A DNA stretch of 49,233 nt from UBA4486 sp041984885 (GCA_041984885.1 JBHIXH010000016.1:1-49233), one strand, 5' to 3'; shown: positions 16,155-25,414, counted from the first letter of the stretch. A program made the numbers and translations. Notes: generated from the sequence alone by a model not told the origin.

Positions 16155-17084
16155 TCAGGATTTGGGGAGCAGTGTTAGTGGATTAATCGACTTTCCATTT
16201 TTGCGAATTTCAAAATGCAGTTGCGGCTGTCCATTGTTATTCGTACCCATTTTTGCAATCGCCTGACCTGCCTTGACAGAATCACCTTCGTTTACCAGCA
16301 ACTCTTGATTATGTGCATACGCACTCAGATATGTCTCGTTATGCTTGATTATGATCAACCGGCCATAACCGAGCAGTCCGCTGCCACTGTAGACCACATC
16401 ACCGGCGGCTGCAGCATTTACATCTTGTCCCAATCGACCCGCAATATCCACACCTTTTTTCGAAGTTAAACTTTTTGATTTTATAATTTTGCCTTTAACC
16501 GGCCACTGCCATGCCACGATTTTCCCGTTAGCGGGTTTGTGTACCGGTTTCGGTGCACTTGTCTTTTTTACCTCAACTTTTTGCTCAACCGGTTTTGCTG
16601 CAATCGGCGTTTCGGTTTTAGTTGTAGCCGGTGCTGCGTCTTTTTGCACAACCGGTCCTGGCTGCTTGATTGCCTGCTTGTCAACGACGGGGCCAGGCTG
16701 TACAACATTTGCCCTGGCAGGCCGGGGTTGTGTCGCAGGTTTCAGACGCACAACCTGATCCGGGTAGATCACATAGGGTTCAGCGATGCGATTCCAGTCA
16801 GCGATATCCCGAAAATCAAAACCGTATTTCCAGGCTATCGAGTACAGGGTCTCGCCTTTTTTAACGACGTGAAATCCCTGTGTACTGGCGGTCGGAACCC
16901 GTGTCTTCGCAGTTGTTGCACTCGTCTTTTGAGATGAAGTCGATGTGATTGTCTTTTGATTTGACGTCGTATTCGCATCCCGGTCCACGACCGGTGCGGC
17001 GCCCTGTCCGGCGCAGGCGGAAAGAATGGTGACGAGGACTACATTCGATAATAAACAACTGATTGTTCCCGGCGTAATCCGCAT
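16155..17084 (-). CDS. nlpD: NlpD, LysM/LytM lipoprotein (amidase activator)
   Basis: An outer-membrane lipoprotein that activates a septal amidase (AmiC in E. coli). The 309 residues comprise a signal peptide with lipobox LSAC, a Thr/Ser linker, a LysM domain (FHVVKKGETLYSIAWKYGFD), a Pro/Lys linker, and a C-terminal LytM domain. The LytM domain is degenerate as in E. coli NlpD: the first zinc histidine is replaced in KGVDIAG, while SAYAHN and QLHFEIR remain. This points to an activator rather than a peptidase. Pcm ends 3 nt upstream; rpoS follows. Confidence 0.95.
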   Translation of the reverse strand: MRITPGTISCLLSNVVLVTILSACAGQGAAPVVDRDANTTSNQKTITSTSSQKTSATTAKTRVPTASTQGFHVVKKGETLYSIAWKYGFDFRDIADWNRIAEPYVIYPDQVVRLKPATQPRPARANVVQPGPVVDKQAIKQPGPVVQKDAAPATTKTETPIAAKPVEQKVEVKKTSAPKPVHKPANGKIVAWQWPVKGKIIKSKSLTSKKGVDIAGRLGQDVNAAAAGDVVYSGSGLLGYGRLIIIKHNETYLSAYAHNQELLVNEGDSVKAGQAIAKMGTNNNGQPQLHFEIRKNGKSINPLTLLPKS

Positions 17085-17087
17085 TGA

Positions 17088-17747
17088 TTAGCCAATTCCT
17101 TCAACCATTGGCACAAAGCTGACCCAATCAAGATTTTCCTCTTCAAACCCGTCTGCGGTACGTGTAATCAACAATAATTTTTGATCTCCACTACGACCAA
17201 CCGGGATGACCATGCGCCCCCCGACAGACAACTGCTGTAGTAAGGTGTCCGGTATGCCGGTTGGTGCGGCGGTAACAATGATGCCATCGAAAGGTGCATG
17301 ATATTTCCAGCCAATGTTGCCATCCCCATGATGTAAGCGAACATTACGCAAATTCAGTTCCTGTAATGCGCTCCTGGCCCTGGCCTGTAACGCCTGAATG
17401 CGTTCAATACTGAACACCTGGTCTATTAACTGGGCGAGTATCGAGGTTTGATAACCACAGCCGGTACCAATCTCCAGGACTTTCCCGGGCTGACCATGAC
17501 TGAGCAACGCCTCGGTCATACGCGCGACAATATACGGCTGGGAGATCGTCTGGTTGTAGCCGATAGGCAAGGCCGTGTTTTCGTAAGCACGACTGGCCAG
17601 GGCTTCGTCGATAAAAATATGTCGGGGTGTCGAGGCAATGGTGTCGAGCACACGTTCTGACTGTATGCCCATTTCCCGTAGTTTGTTGACCAGACGATTG
17701 CGGGCACGTTGTGACGTCATACCGATACCCTGCAAACCTGAATTCAT
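17088..17747 (-). CDS. pcm: Protein-L-isoaspartate O-methyltransferase
   Basis: Repairs isoaspartyl damage by SAM-dependent methylation. The 219-residue protein has motif I VLEIGTGCGYQTSILAQL, the substrate-site segment GYNQTISQPYIVARM, and IIVTAAPTGIPDTLLQQL. The ATG at 17747 overlaps the surE stop by 4 nt; an internal ATG at 17720 is possible. It is the canonical copy among three PIMT homologues in this window, placed in the surE-pcm-nlpD-rpoS operon. Confidence 0.96.
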   Translation of the reverse strand: MNSGLQGIGMTSQRARNRLVNKLREMGIQSERVLDTIASTPRHIFIDEALASRAYENTALPIGYNQTISQPYIVARMTEALLSHGQPGKVLEIGTGCGYQTSILAQLIDQVFSIERIQALQARARSALQELNLRNVRLHHGDGNIGWKYHAPFDGIIVTAAPTGIPDTLLQQLSVGGRMVIPVGRSGDQKLLLITRTADGFEEENLDWVSFVPMVEGIG

Positions 17748-18496
17748 TTATTTAACCCCGCAACCCACTCGCTCAAGTTATCCAGTGCCGGATGGGCTGT
17801 CAAATCAACCTGCAGCGGTGTGATCGAGACGCAATTTTGATTTACCGCGTGAAAATCCGTGCCCGGCCCCGCATCCTGCTCCGCGCCAACCGGTCCCACC
17901 CAGTAAACATCACGTCCACGTGGATCCTGACTCTTGATGGCCGGTTGCGATCTATGTCGATAACCAAGGCGGGTTATTTCATAGCCGTTTAATTCAGCGA
18001 ACGGCACATCCGGTATGTTCACATTTAACAGCATACGATCATCAAACCGGCTTGATTTTATGCCGGCTATTAATTGTCGCGCGACCCGAACCGCAGTAGC
18101 AAAATGTCGGGGATTTTCACCGAGTAAGGACAGTGCTATCGCCGGATGACCAAGAAACCGGCCTTCCATTGCGGCCGCCACCGTACCGGAATACAACACA
18201 TCATCACCGAGGTTGGCACCGTTATTGATACCGCTGATGACCATATCCGGTTCTTCCTGTAACAGGCCGGTAATCGCAAGATGCACACAATCTGTAGGCG
18301 TACCGTTGACGAAGACAAAGCCATTGTCAGCCGTTTGTGGTCGTAGTGGCGCATCCAGTGTTAACGAATTACTCGCACCGCTTCGGTCGCGGTCTGGCGC
18401 AACAACGGAAACATGACCGATTTCCCGTAACGACTCTGCCAGCAAGTTCAGGCCTTTTGCCAGGTAGCCGTCATCATTGCTTAACAGAAAGTGCAT
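17744..18496 (-). CDS. surE: 5'-nucleotidase SurE
   Basis: Metal-dependent nucleoside monophosphate phosphatase (survival protein), 250 residues. The N-terminal metal site LLSNDDGY and the conserved APDRDRSGASNSLT, VNGTPTDCVHL and ISGINNGANLGDDVLYSGTV are intact. It is 14 nt downstream of argF on the same strand and overlaps pcm by 4 nt, so the arg genes and the surE-rpoS module may be partly co-transcribed. Confidence 0.97.
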   Translation of the reverse strand: MHFLLSNDDGYLAKGLNLLAESLREIGHVSVVAPDRDRSGASNSLTLDAPLRPQTADNGFVFVNGTPTDCVHLAITGLLQEEPDMVISGINNGANLGDDVLYSGTVAAAMEGRFLGHPAIALSLLGENPRHFATAVRVARQLIAGIKSSRFDDRMLLNVNIPDVPFAELNGYEITRLGYRHRSQPAIKSQDPRGRDVYWVGPVGAEQDAGPGTDFHAVNQNCVSITPLQVDLTAHPALDNLSEWVAGLNK

Positions 18497-18510
18497 TGAG
18501 TTGTTGCGCC

Positions 18511-19419
18511 TCAGGTATTTTCTACGCCGAGCAGGAACTCCAAAAGCGCTTTTTGTGCGTGCAGGCGGTTGCCCGCTTCATCCCAAACCACGCTTTGCCC
18601 GCCATCGATCACCTCGGCGGTAACTTCATCGCCCCTATGTGCCGGCAGGCAATGCATAAATAATGCATCCGCGCGGGCCAGCTTCATCATGGCAGAATTG
18701 ACCTGGTACGGTGCAAAGATGCGGCTGCGTTGCTCCTGTTCCTGTTCCTGTCCCATACTGGCCCAGACATCGGTGACAATCAGGTCAGCATCGGTAACGG
18801 CTTCTACCGGATCCTGCGTTACCAGTATATTGTCGCTGTCCAGGTCGACGCAGTTTGCATCCGGTTCGTATTCTTGCGGGCAGGCAATATGTAATCTGAA
18901 CTCAAGCAAATGCGCTGCATTGACGTAGGAATGACACATGTTGTTGCCATCGCCCAACCAGGCAACTGTACGCCCCCGCAACTCACCTCGATGTTCGAAA
19001 TAGGTTTGTATGTCTGCGAGTAACTGACACGGATGATACGAATCTGACAGGCCATTGATTACCGGCACGTCGGCGTAATCAGCAAAACGTTGCAGTTTTT
19101 CATGTTCAAACGTGCGCACCATGACGATATCAACCATTTTCGACAGCACGCGTGCCGTGTCCTCCACCGGTTCACCACGTCCCAGTTGGGTCTCTCGCGG
19201 CGATAAAAAAATGGCAGAACCGCCCAGCTGATTCATCGCGGTTTCAAACGAGACGCGTGTCCGGGTCGAGGATTTTTCAAAGATCATCGCCAGGGTCTTA
19301 CCCGTCAGACTTTGCCGTTGTTCACCGTTTAACAATGCCTGTTTCACTTTTATCGCATGTTGAATCAGTGACCGCAATTCATCCGCACTCAGATCATTTA
19401 GTGTCAGGAAATCTTTCAC
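18511..19419 (-). CDS. argF: Ornithine carbamoyltransferase
   Basis: Converts ornithine and carbamoyl phosphate to citrulline in arginine synthesis. Motifs are complete: FEKSSTRTRVSFE (carbamoyl phosphate), HPCQ, and MHCLPAHRG. I use the GTG at 19419, giving VKDFLTLNDLS and 302 residues. It forms a GTGA overlap with the argD stop and has GGAG upstream. The longer frame starting at 19482 adds residues with no family match. Confidence 0.95.
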   Translation of the reverse strand: MKDFLTLNDLSADELRSLIQHAIKVKQALLNGEQRQSLTGKTLAMIFEKSSTRTRVSFETAMNQLGGSAIFLSPRETQLGRGEPVEDTARVLSKMVDIVMVRTFEHEKLQRFADYADVPVINGLSDSYHPCQLLADIQTYFEHRGELRGRTVAWLGDGNNMCHSYVNAAHLLEFRLHIACPQEYEPDANCVDLDSDNILVTQDPVEAVTDADLIVTDVWASMGQEQEQEQRSRIFAPYQVNSAMMKLARADALFMHCLPAHRGDEVTAEVIDGGQSVVWDEAGNRLHAQKALLEFLLGVENT

Positions 19420-20603
19420 TGTACCGTCTCCTGCGTATACGTCATGACTATTTCGCTGAGTGTATGAACAATTTGATCGCACTCATCCTTTTTAATAATC
19501 AGTGGTGGTAATAACCGTATGACGTTTCCCGCAGTCACGTTGATTAACAGGTTTCTTTCCAGTGCCATCTGCACCAGTTCGGCACAGTCACGGTCAAGTT
19601 GAATACCGATCATTAAACCTTTGCCGCGAATACTTTTTACCGCATCACATTCAGCCAACGCCTGCACCAGTTGAGACAGCAGATACTCGCCCATTTCTGC
19701 GGCTTGCTTGCACGCATCCATTTGATCCAGCTGTTCCATAACGGCTAACGCCGCACGCGCGGCTAACGGGTTACCGCCAAACGTGGAACCATGGCTGCCT
19801 GGTTGCATTAATTCAGCGGCATCGGCATCGGCCAGACACGCACCCACTGGCACACCATTCCCCAGTGCCTTGGCCAGGGTCATAACATCCGGCCTGATTT
19901 CCTCGTGTTGAAACGCAAACCAGCGACCGGTTCGACACATGCCGGTCTGCACCTCGTCCAGTAACATCAACCAGTCATTGTCATCGCACAGGCTACGGAT
20001 GGCGGCAAGATAGCCGTTATCCGGGATCACGATCCCGCCCTCACCCAGTATCGGTTCGAGCATAACGGCACAGATCGATCCGACCGAGTCGGATTGCAGC
20101 AAGGCCTGCAAGGCCGAAAGATCGTTATAGGGAATCCGAATAAATCCCGGCAATAACGGGGCAAACCCGGTTTTGACTTTTTCGTTACCGGTTGCCGTCA
20201 ACGTCGCCATCGTACGGCCATGGAAACTGTTTTCCATCACCACGATGCTGGGCTCCTCGATATTTCTGGCGTGGCCATGCAAACGGGCAATCTTGATCGC
20301 CGCCTCGTTCGCTTCGGCACCCGAGTTGCAGAAAAACACCTTACGCATACCGGATTTTTCAGTCAGCCTGTCCGCCAGTTGTTGTTGCAACGGAATCTGG
20401 TAAAGATTGGAGGTATGAATCAAGGTTTTTGACTGGTCGGCCAATGCCTGGCTGATCGCGGGATGTGCGTGGCCGAGACCGCAGACAGCGATACCGCTCA
20501 GCGCATCCAGATACCGATGACCTTCTGTGTCGGTCAGGAAGGCACCTTCTCCTTTGACAAATGAGACCGGATAAGGACTGTAATTGCTCATTAACGTACT
20601 CAT
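19416..20603 (-). CDS. argD: Acetylornithine aminotransferase
   Basis: A PLP-dependent class III aminotransferase in arginine (and possibly lysine) synthesis, about 395 residues. Signatures are GIAVCGLGHAHP, FFCNSGAEANEAAIK, LLDEVQTGMCRTG, the PLP lysine in TLAKALGNGVPVGA, and HGSTFGGNPLA. The start at 20603 (MSTLMSNYSPYPV) was chosen over a longer frame from 20714, which runs back through the upstream hairpin. The ATG at 20591 is a second candidate. It is translationally coupled to argF. Confidence 0.94.
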   Translation of the reverse strand: MSTLMSNYSPYPVSFVKGEGAFLTDTEGHRYLDALSGIAVCGLGHAHPAISQALADQSKTLIHTSNLYQIPLQQQLADRLTEKSGMRKVFFCNSGAEANEAAIKIARLHGHARNIEEPSIVVMENSFHGRTMATLTATGNEKVKTGFAPLLPGFIRIPYNDLSALQALLQSDSVGSICAVMLEPILGEGGIVIPDNGYLAAIRSLCDDNDWLMLLDEVQTGMCRTGRWFAFQHEEIRPDVMTLAKALGNGVPVGACLADADAAELMQPGSHGSTFGGNPLAARAALAVMEQLDQMDACKQAAEMGEYLLSQLVQALAECDAVKSIRGKGLMIGIQLDRDCAELVQMALERNLLINVTAGNVIRLLPPLIIKKDECDQIVHTLSEIVMTYTQETVQ

Positions 20604-20631
20604 GAACTGGAATATTCCAAACTTATAAAAC

Positions 20632-20660
20632 ACAAACCCGACCGATATGGCCGGGTTTGT
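20632..20660 (-). terminator. Hairpin terminator between the PuuD-like gene and argD
   Basis: A 9-bp stem ACAAACCCG/CGGGTTTGT with an 11-nt loop. On the minus strand it is followed by an imperfect U-rich tail (GTTTTATA). It separates the PuuD-like gene from the argD operon. Confidence 0.65.
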
Positions 20661-20685
20661 AACTGCAATAGCTGTCGTTGCCGGG

Positions 20686-21273
20686 TTACAAGGGCATGCT
20701 GTGCATCTGACCAACCATGCACATCAGCATCGGAATCGACAACAAGGTATTCGTTCTGGAAGCCATCAGGGCCACGAACTTGCCTTTCGCCTTTTCCTCC
20801 TCTGTGGCCTCTACCATACCGAGTATCTTTTTCTGGTTTGGCCAGATCAGAACCCAGACATTGAACAACATAATTGTTCCGAGCCAGGCCCCGAGTCCGA
20901 TAATCCACACCCCGCTTTGTAGTGTAAACGCATTGACGAGTCCAAACCCGGCGATCTCCAGTGCAGCTGCACCGGTTAACCAGGTCATCAAGGCGCCCCA
21001 GCGAAACCACCACAGCGCTCTTGGTGCCACGTATTTATTAATCGCGGCAGGTCCGGGGCCGTCCGTATCGGCAGTGGCATCACCAACAGCAGGCACCTGC
21101 ACGAAATTGAAGTAATACAACAGACCTATCCAGATCACGCCGAAAAAGACATGCAACCAGACGACCAATGACCACTTGTTGATATTGAAACCATCGCCGT
21201 CAACGACAGCGATAATTATTGATACGATAAAACCCAATGCGATCGTGGCTTGTACTGACTTCAATGGATTCAT
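20686..21273 (-). CDS. PuuD-like membrane protein (urate oxidase N-terminal domain family)
   Basis: An integral membrane protein of about 195 residues related to the N-terminal membrane part of urate hydroxylase PuuD. Visible features are the histidine in VVWLHVFFGVIWIGLLYYFN, an APRALWWFRWGALMTWLTG segment, and IWPNQKKILG. Unlike full PuuD it has no C-terminal cytochrome c domain, so a urate-oxidising role is uncertain. The ATG at 21273 is preceded by a strong GGAGG. It is divergent from hyuB and followed by a terminator. Confidence 0.75.
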   Translation of the reverse strand: MNPLKSVQATIALGFIVSIIIAVVDGDGFNINKWSLVVWLHVFFGVIWIGLLYYFNFVQVPAVGDATADTDGPGPAAINKYVAPRALWWFRWGALMTWLTGAAALEIAGFGLVNAFTLQSGVWIIGLGAWLGTIMLFNVWVLIWPNQKKILGMVEATEEEKAKGKFVALMASRTNTLLSIPMLMCMVGQMHSMPL

Positions 21274-21372
21274 TATTTCACCTCCCAATTAGGCATTGAA
21301 AACAACCTCTTAAAATTCGGCCTGAATTATACTTGTCCGGACATCAGCTTTCATCCGAAAATCACAAAATCC

Positions 21373-22905
21373 ATGTTGAATGCAATTGAACTCAGTCTGT
21401 TTGCCAGCCGCATGCAGTCGATTTGCGACGAAATGGGTGCGACGCTGCAACACACGGCTTTTTCGCCAAATATCCGTGATCGACTCGATTACTCCTGTGC
21501 CTTGTTCGACGCAAACGGTTATCTGGCGGCGCAGGCCGCGCATATCCCGGTACACCTCGGCAGCATGGCGTATGCCATGCGCGATATCGTCCGCCGTTTT
21601 AGCTGGCAGCCGGGCGATTGCATCATTCTGAATGACCCGTATTCCGGTGGCACACATCTACCCGACGTCACCGTGATTAGCCCCGTGTACATTAATGACA
21701 CGTTAACGGCATTCGTCGCCAATCGTGCGCATCACGCCAACATCGGCGCGGAAACGCCCGGCTCCATGCCGATCGCACGTACTTTGGCCGAAGAAGGCAT
21801 GATCATCTCTCCCGACTATTTATACAGAAACGGTCATTTGGTGACGGCAACCTGGCAACGACTACAGGACGCGTGTGGCAGCAATAATGAGCTGGAAGCC
21901 GATATCGACGCGCAATACAGTGCGAATCTCACCGGCATCAGGCGATTAACACGCTGGATAGAAGACAGTTCAACGTTTAACGATGCCATAGCCGAGCTTA
22001 ATGACTATGCCGAGCGCATGGCGCTCGCCGGGCTGAAAGATATCCCACCGGGTACCTATGCGTTTACCGATTTCATGGATGATGATGGCCAGGGTACAGT
22101 CGACATCCCGATCCGGGTAACCGTTACTGTCAATAATGCCCGGGTTGATGTTGATTTTGATGGCACGGCCGAACAAGTCGCCGGCAATATCAATTGCCCG
22201 CTTTCCGTTACCGCGGCCGCGGTGTTTTACTGCTTCTTCTGTCTCATGCCGGACGACACACCCGCCTGTGCCGGTGCGTTTCGCCCCATCAGGATCAAGG
22301 CACCGGCGGGTTCGATGTTAAATGCGTCTGCACCGGCCGCGGTTGCAGCCGGTAATGTCGAAACAAGCACGCGCATCGTCGATTGTGTCTTTGGTGCCCT
22401 GCATCAGGCGATACCGAAACGCATCCCGGCGGCCAGCCAGGGCAGTATGAACAATATCGCGATGGGTTCAGCGGGGTGGAGTTACTACGAAACGTTGGCC
22501 GGTGGTATGGGGGCGGGGCAAACCGGTGGGGGTCAGCACGCGGTACAGACACACATGACGAATACGTACAACACCCCAATTGAAGTCATCGAGATGCACT
22601 ACCCGCTGCGGATCAGCCGTTATGCTGTCAGACCTGAGTCCGGCGGGCGTGGCCAGCGCCGGGGGGGTGACGGCCTGCTGCGCGAGTATGAATTTTTGCA
22701 ACGAACCGAAGTCAGCCTGCTGACCGAACGCCGACGACATGCCCCCTGGGGGTTGAATGAAGGTAAAAACGGCCTGCGCGGTGAAAACCGGATAAACAAC
22801 CAACCGGTCGCAGCGAAGACATCACTGACCGTCAATGCCGGTGATCGGTTGACGGTATTAACGCCCGGTGGTGGTGGCTGGGGAAAACCCGAATCCGCGT
22901 CGTAA
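21373..22905 (+). CDS. Hydantoinase B/oxoprolinase family protein (HyuB-like)
   Basis: A 510-residue HyuB-family protein. The conserved N-terminus (DEMGATLQHTAFSPNIRDRL), the GDCIILNDPYSGGTHLPDVT segment, VANRAHHANIGAETPGSMP, and the Gly-rich C-terminus (GGGQHAVQTHMTNTYNTP, LTPGGGGWG) are all present. These proteins usually pair with HyuA as ATP-dependent hydantoinase or 5-oxoprolinase. No hyuA lies next to this gene, so its substrate is unknown. No clear ribosome binding site is seen. Confidence 0.9.
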   Translation: MLNAIELSLFASRMQSICDEMGATLQHTAFSPNIRDRLDYSCALFDANGYLAAQAAHIPVHLGSMAYAMRDIVRRFSWQPGDCIILNDPYSGGTHLPDVTVISPVYINDTLTAFVANRAHHANIGAETPGSMPIARTLAEEGMIISPDYLYRNGHLVTATWQRLQDACGSNNELEADIDAQYSANLTGIRRLTRWIEDSSTFNDAIAELNDYAERMALAGLKDIPPGTYAFTDFMDDDGQGTVDIPIRVTVTVNNARVDVDFDGTAEQVAGNINCPLSVTAAAVFYCFFCLMPDDTPACAGAFRPIRIKAPAGSMLNASAPAAVAAGNVETSTRIVDCVFGALHQAIPKRIPAASQGSMNNIAMGSAGWSYYETLAGGMGAGQTGGGQHAVQTHMTNTYNTPIEVIEMHYPLRISRYAVRPESGGRGQRRGGDGLLREYEFLQRTEVSLLTERRRHAPWGLNEGKNGLRGENRINNQPVAAKTSLTVNAGDRLTVLTPGGGGWGKPESAS

Positions 22906-22971
22906 CTCGGTTTAAATTCACTGACACGAAGCGTAAAATGCCCCAATCATTTACTTGACCGAGGTTGCAAT

Positions 22972-23304
22972 ATGTCTGTTGAAGAGAAAATCAAACAAAC
23001 GATCAGTGAACAGCCGATCGTTATTTTTATGAAAGGCTCACCGGACTTTCCACAATGTGGCTTTTCCATGCGTACATCGCAGGCACTCAAAGCGTGTGAT
23101 GTCGAGTTTGCCTATGTCGATGTACTCGCCGAACCGGAGGTTCGCGCGACATTGCCGTCAATTTCGAACTGGCCAACCTTTCCGCAGGTGTTTATCAATG
23201 GTGAACTCATCGGTGGCTGCGACATCACGATGGAGATGTTTGAAAAAGGTGAGTTACAGACGATAGCGAAGGCCGCAACCGAGGCTGCCAAGGTCCCGGC
23301 CTGA
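22972..23304 (+). CDS. grxD: Monothiol glutaredoxin, Grx4 family
   Basis: A 110-residue CGFS-type glutaredoxin that carries or delivers [2Fe-2S] clusters. Motifs are IVIFMKGSPDFPQCGFSM with the single active cysteine, NWPTFPQVFINGELIGGCDI, and a short C-terminal helix. A GAGG ribosome binding site precedes the ATG. It converges on dnaQ with a 5-bp gap. Confidence 0.96.
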   Translation: MSVEEKIKQTISEQPIVIFMKGSPDFPQCGFSMRTSQALKACDVEFAYVDVLAEPEVRATLPSISNWPTFPQVFINGELIGGCDITMEMFEKGELQTIAKAATEAAKVPA

Positions 23305-23309
23305 TCCAT

Positions 23310-24041
23310 TTACCCGCCAGGTTCGTTGCTCGATTGACCGGCCTGGTTCCAGATACACGGTTTGCCGATCTGTTGTTCGATATCGGCAAGCCGTTTTTTA
23401 TGCGCCTCGATATCTGCAGTGTTCGGCTTAAATATTTTTAATGGCACATCCAGTTTGACTGGCATGTGATCCGCCTTGCCAGCCGCAGTTGTATCGTCTG
23501 TATCAACGAGAACCAGTTTCGTCTGTCCGCCAGTGAGCAACAGATACACATCGACAAGTATCTGCGCATCCAGTAGTGCACCATGTAACTCACGCTGCGA
23601 GTTATCGACTTCATAACGTTTGCACAACGCATCCAGGCTGTTTTTTTGACCGGGGTGCTTTTCGCGCGCGAGCGCCAATGTATCCAGCACCTGACAGTGA
23701 TCCCTGACCTGTCCCCAGTTTGAGCCAAGACGTTGCAGTTCTGCATCGAGAAAACCAACATCAAATGGTGCGTTATGTATGATTAATTCACCGTCGCGGA
23801 TAAAGTCGATCAACTCCTGCGCTATCTCGGCAAACCTGGGTTTATCCGCCAGAGTTTCATTACTGATGCCATGCACGTCAAACGCACCATCCTCGACATC
23901 CCGTTCCGGATTGACATAACGATGAAAGACGTTGCCGGTCTTGCGGCGATTAACCAGTTCAACGCAACCAATTTCAATGATGCGATGACCTTGTGACGGT
24001 TCCAGACCGGTGGTTTCTGTATCGAGAACGATTTGTCTCAT
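23310..24041 (-). CDS. dnaQ: DNA polymerase III epsilon subunit (3'-5' proofreading exonuclease)
   Basis: 243 residues. The exonuclease motifs are intact: ExoI DTETTGLEP, ExoII NAPFDVGFLD, and ExoIII HGALLDAQ with the catalytic histidine and aspartate. The C-terminal tail that binds the alpha subunit is present. It follows rnhA by 10 nt on the same strand; in E. coli rnhA and dnaQ are divergent, so this co-directional order differs. Confidence 0.97.
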   Translation of the reverse strand: MRQIVLDTETTGLEPSQGHRIIEIGCVELVNRRKTGNVFHRYVNPERDVEDGAFDVHGISNETLADKPRFAEIAQELIDFIRDGELIIHNAPFDVGFLDAELQRLGSNWGQVRDHCQVLDTLALAREKHPGQKNSLDALCKRYEVDNSQRELHGALLDAQILVDVYLLLTGGQTKLVLVDTDDTTAAGKADHMPVKLDVPLKIFKPNTADIEAHKKRLADIEQQIGKPCIWNQAGQSSNEPGG

Positions 24042-24051
24042 AGGAATGTAT

Positions 24052-24504
24052 TCAGACTGCGCTGGTCAATTCATCGATACCCTGATTCGCCAGCGCATCG
24101 GCACGTTCATTGCCCGGGTGACCGCTGTGGCCCTTGACCCAACACCATTCAATATCATAGTCATTCGCTATTGCATCCAGTTGTTGCCACAGGTCCTGGT
24201 TTTTTACCGGCTTTTTTGCGGCTGTCTTCCAGCCGCGCTGTTTCCAGCCGGTCATCCACTGGGTGATGCCATTTTTCACGTACTCGGAATCAGTAAACAA
24301 CTGCACCGGATGCGCCTTGCTGGTTAAAGCCAGCAGGCCCTGAATCGCCGCTGTCAGTTCCATGCGGTTGTTCGTTGTTTGTGCCTCACCACCGTACAGC
24401 TCTTTTTCATTATCCTGGAACTGCATCAACACGCCCCAGCCCCCCGGACCGGGGTTACCACGGCAGGCACCATCGGTATAGATTATTATCGAATCATCAC
24501 TCAT
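24052..24504 (-). CDS. rnhA: Ribonuclease HI
   Basis: Degrades RNA in RNA:DNA hybrids. The 150-residue protein keeps the catalytic carboxylates in IYTDGACRGNPGPGGWG, NNRMELTAAI, LFTDSEYV and GNERADALAN. The ATG at 24504 lies in an 8-nt overlap with the upstream methyltransferase-like gene; a TTG nine codons earlier is less likely. It is the middle gene of yafS-like/rnhA/dnaQ. Confidence 0.96.
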   Translation of the reverse strand: MSDDSIIIYTDGACRGNPGPGGWGVLMQFQDNEKELYGGEAQTTNNRMELTAAIQGLLALTSKAHPVQLFTDSEYVKNGITQWMTGWKQRGWKTAAKKPVKNQDLWQQLDAIANDYDIEWCWVKGHSGHPGNERADALANQGIDELTSAV

Positions 24505-25276
24505 GTTTGATACGTGCACTGGGCTCGGCAAGACCGGATGTGATCATGCGCCGTCGTTCCTGCCAGGAGAGCTTCATTGGCGTCAGCGGTATCACGCGTT
24601 TTTTGGCAACAATAATGTAAACGCCGGAGAAGATCGGCCAGGCATAACGACCGAGTTTTTCCATGAACTCCAGCCAACGCGATAAACGGGCATTTTTTAA
24701 TGGTGGCCGAAAATAAAAATGCTCGGTATCGACTATTTCGAAATCCAGCAGCGTCAACCAGTCCTTGAGTCGGGGCAGGCTGAGATAGCGTCCACTCCAG
24801 GGAGGTTCATCCCGCCAGGCCAGTAATAATTGCCATAGTCCCCACAAACTCCACGGATTAAAACCGACAATGACTGCATGCCCTTCGCCAATCAGTATTC
24901 GTTCTGTCTCGCGCAAAATTTTATGCGGTGAGGACTCAAATTCGAGTACATGCGGTAACACGACCACATCCACACTGTCCGCCTCAATGGGCAGGGACTC
25001 GCTGTCAGCGAGAATATGTTCATGCCTGTCTTCAATCTCATCCCGGTATAAATCGATCACCAGCTTGTGGGCGATGCGACTGTTCGACAATAAATTTTCT
25101 CCCGTGATACGGCCGAGTTGAACAAGGTGGTAACCAAACAACTGATACAGAACAGCATCAAGATGATGTTTTTCCAGCGACAGCAGACCACTGCCGGGCG
25201 CACGCAAAAACCAGCTACGCAGTTTCTGTAACTTGACGTTCGAGGCCGTTGCCGTATGCGAGTGAACACCGCTCAT
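24497..25276 (-). CDS. YafS-like class I SAM methyltransferase family protein
   Basis: A protein of about 259 residues resembling E. coli YafS, also encoded beside rnhA. It has a conserved entry segment (LFGYHLVQLGRITGEN), a methyltransferase core (ADSESLPIEADSVDVVVLPHVLEF, ILRETERILIGEGHAVIVGFNPWSLWG) and a basic tail. The glycine-rich motif I (GxGxG) of typical methyltransferases is not evident, so activity is uncertain. I start at 25276; the frame is open to 25783, but that would run across the divergent mltD start. It overlaps rnhA by 8 nt. Confidence 0.8.
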   Translation of the reverse strand: MSGVHSHTATASNVKLQKLRSWFLRAPGSGLLSLEKHHLDAVLYQLFGYHLVQLGRITGENLLSNSRIAHKLVIDLYRDEIEDRHEHILADSESLPIEADSVDVVVLPHVLEFESSPHKILRETERILIGEGHAVIVGFNPWSLWGLWQLLLAWRDEPPWSGRYLSLPRLKDWLTLLDFEIVDTEHFYFRPPLKNARLSRWLEFMEKLGRYAWPIFSGVYIIVAKKRVIPLTPMKLSWQERRRMITSGLAEPSARIKHE

Positions 25277-25379
25277 GTCAGGTTTAATCGATGCGTTATA
25301 TGCGGGATGAATGTGATCCCAGCATGGCGGATTTTTCTGCACGTTGCAACGAAGCTGGTCGTCGCTGGACGCATCTGAC

Positions 25380-25408
25380 TTGACCTCGAACGCACTGATC
25401 CCTAGCAT
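25380..25408 (+). promoter_or_regulatory. Possible mltD promoter
   Basis: TTGACC, a 17-bp spacer and TAGCAT lie directly in front of mltD. The predicted start of transcription would fall at or next to the ATG at 25415, implying a leaderless message or an upstream alternative promoter. Confidence 0.35.
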
Positions 25409-25414
25409 TGCGCC

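Noticed and set aside
22362..22803. Minus-strand frames opposite hyuB
   Set aside because: Several overlapping antisense frames of low complexity in a GC-rich part of a conserved gene; no support for any.
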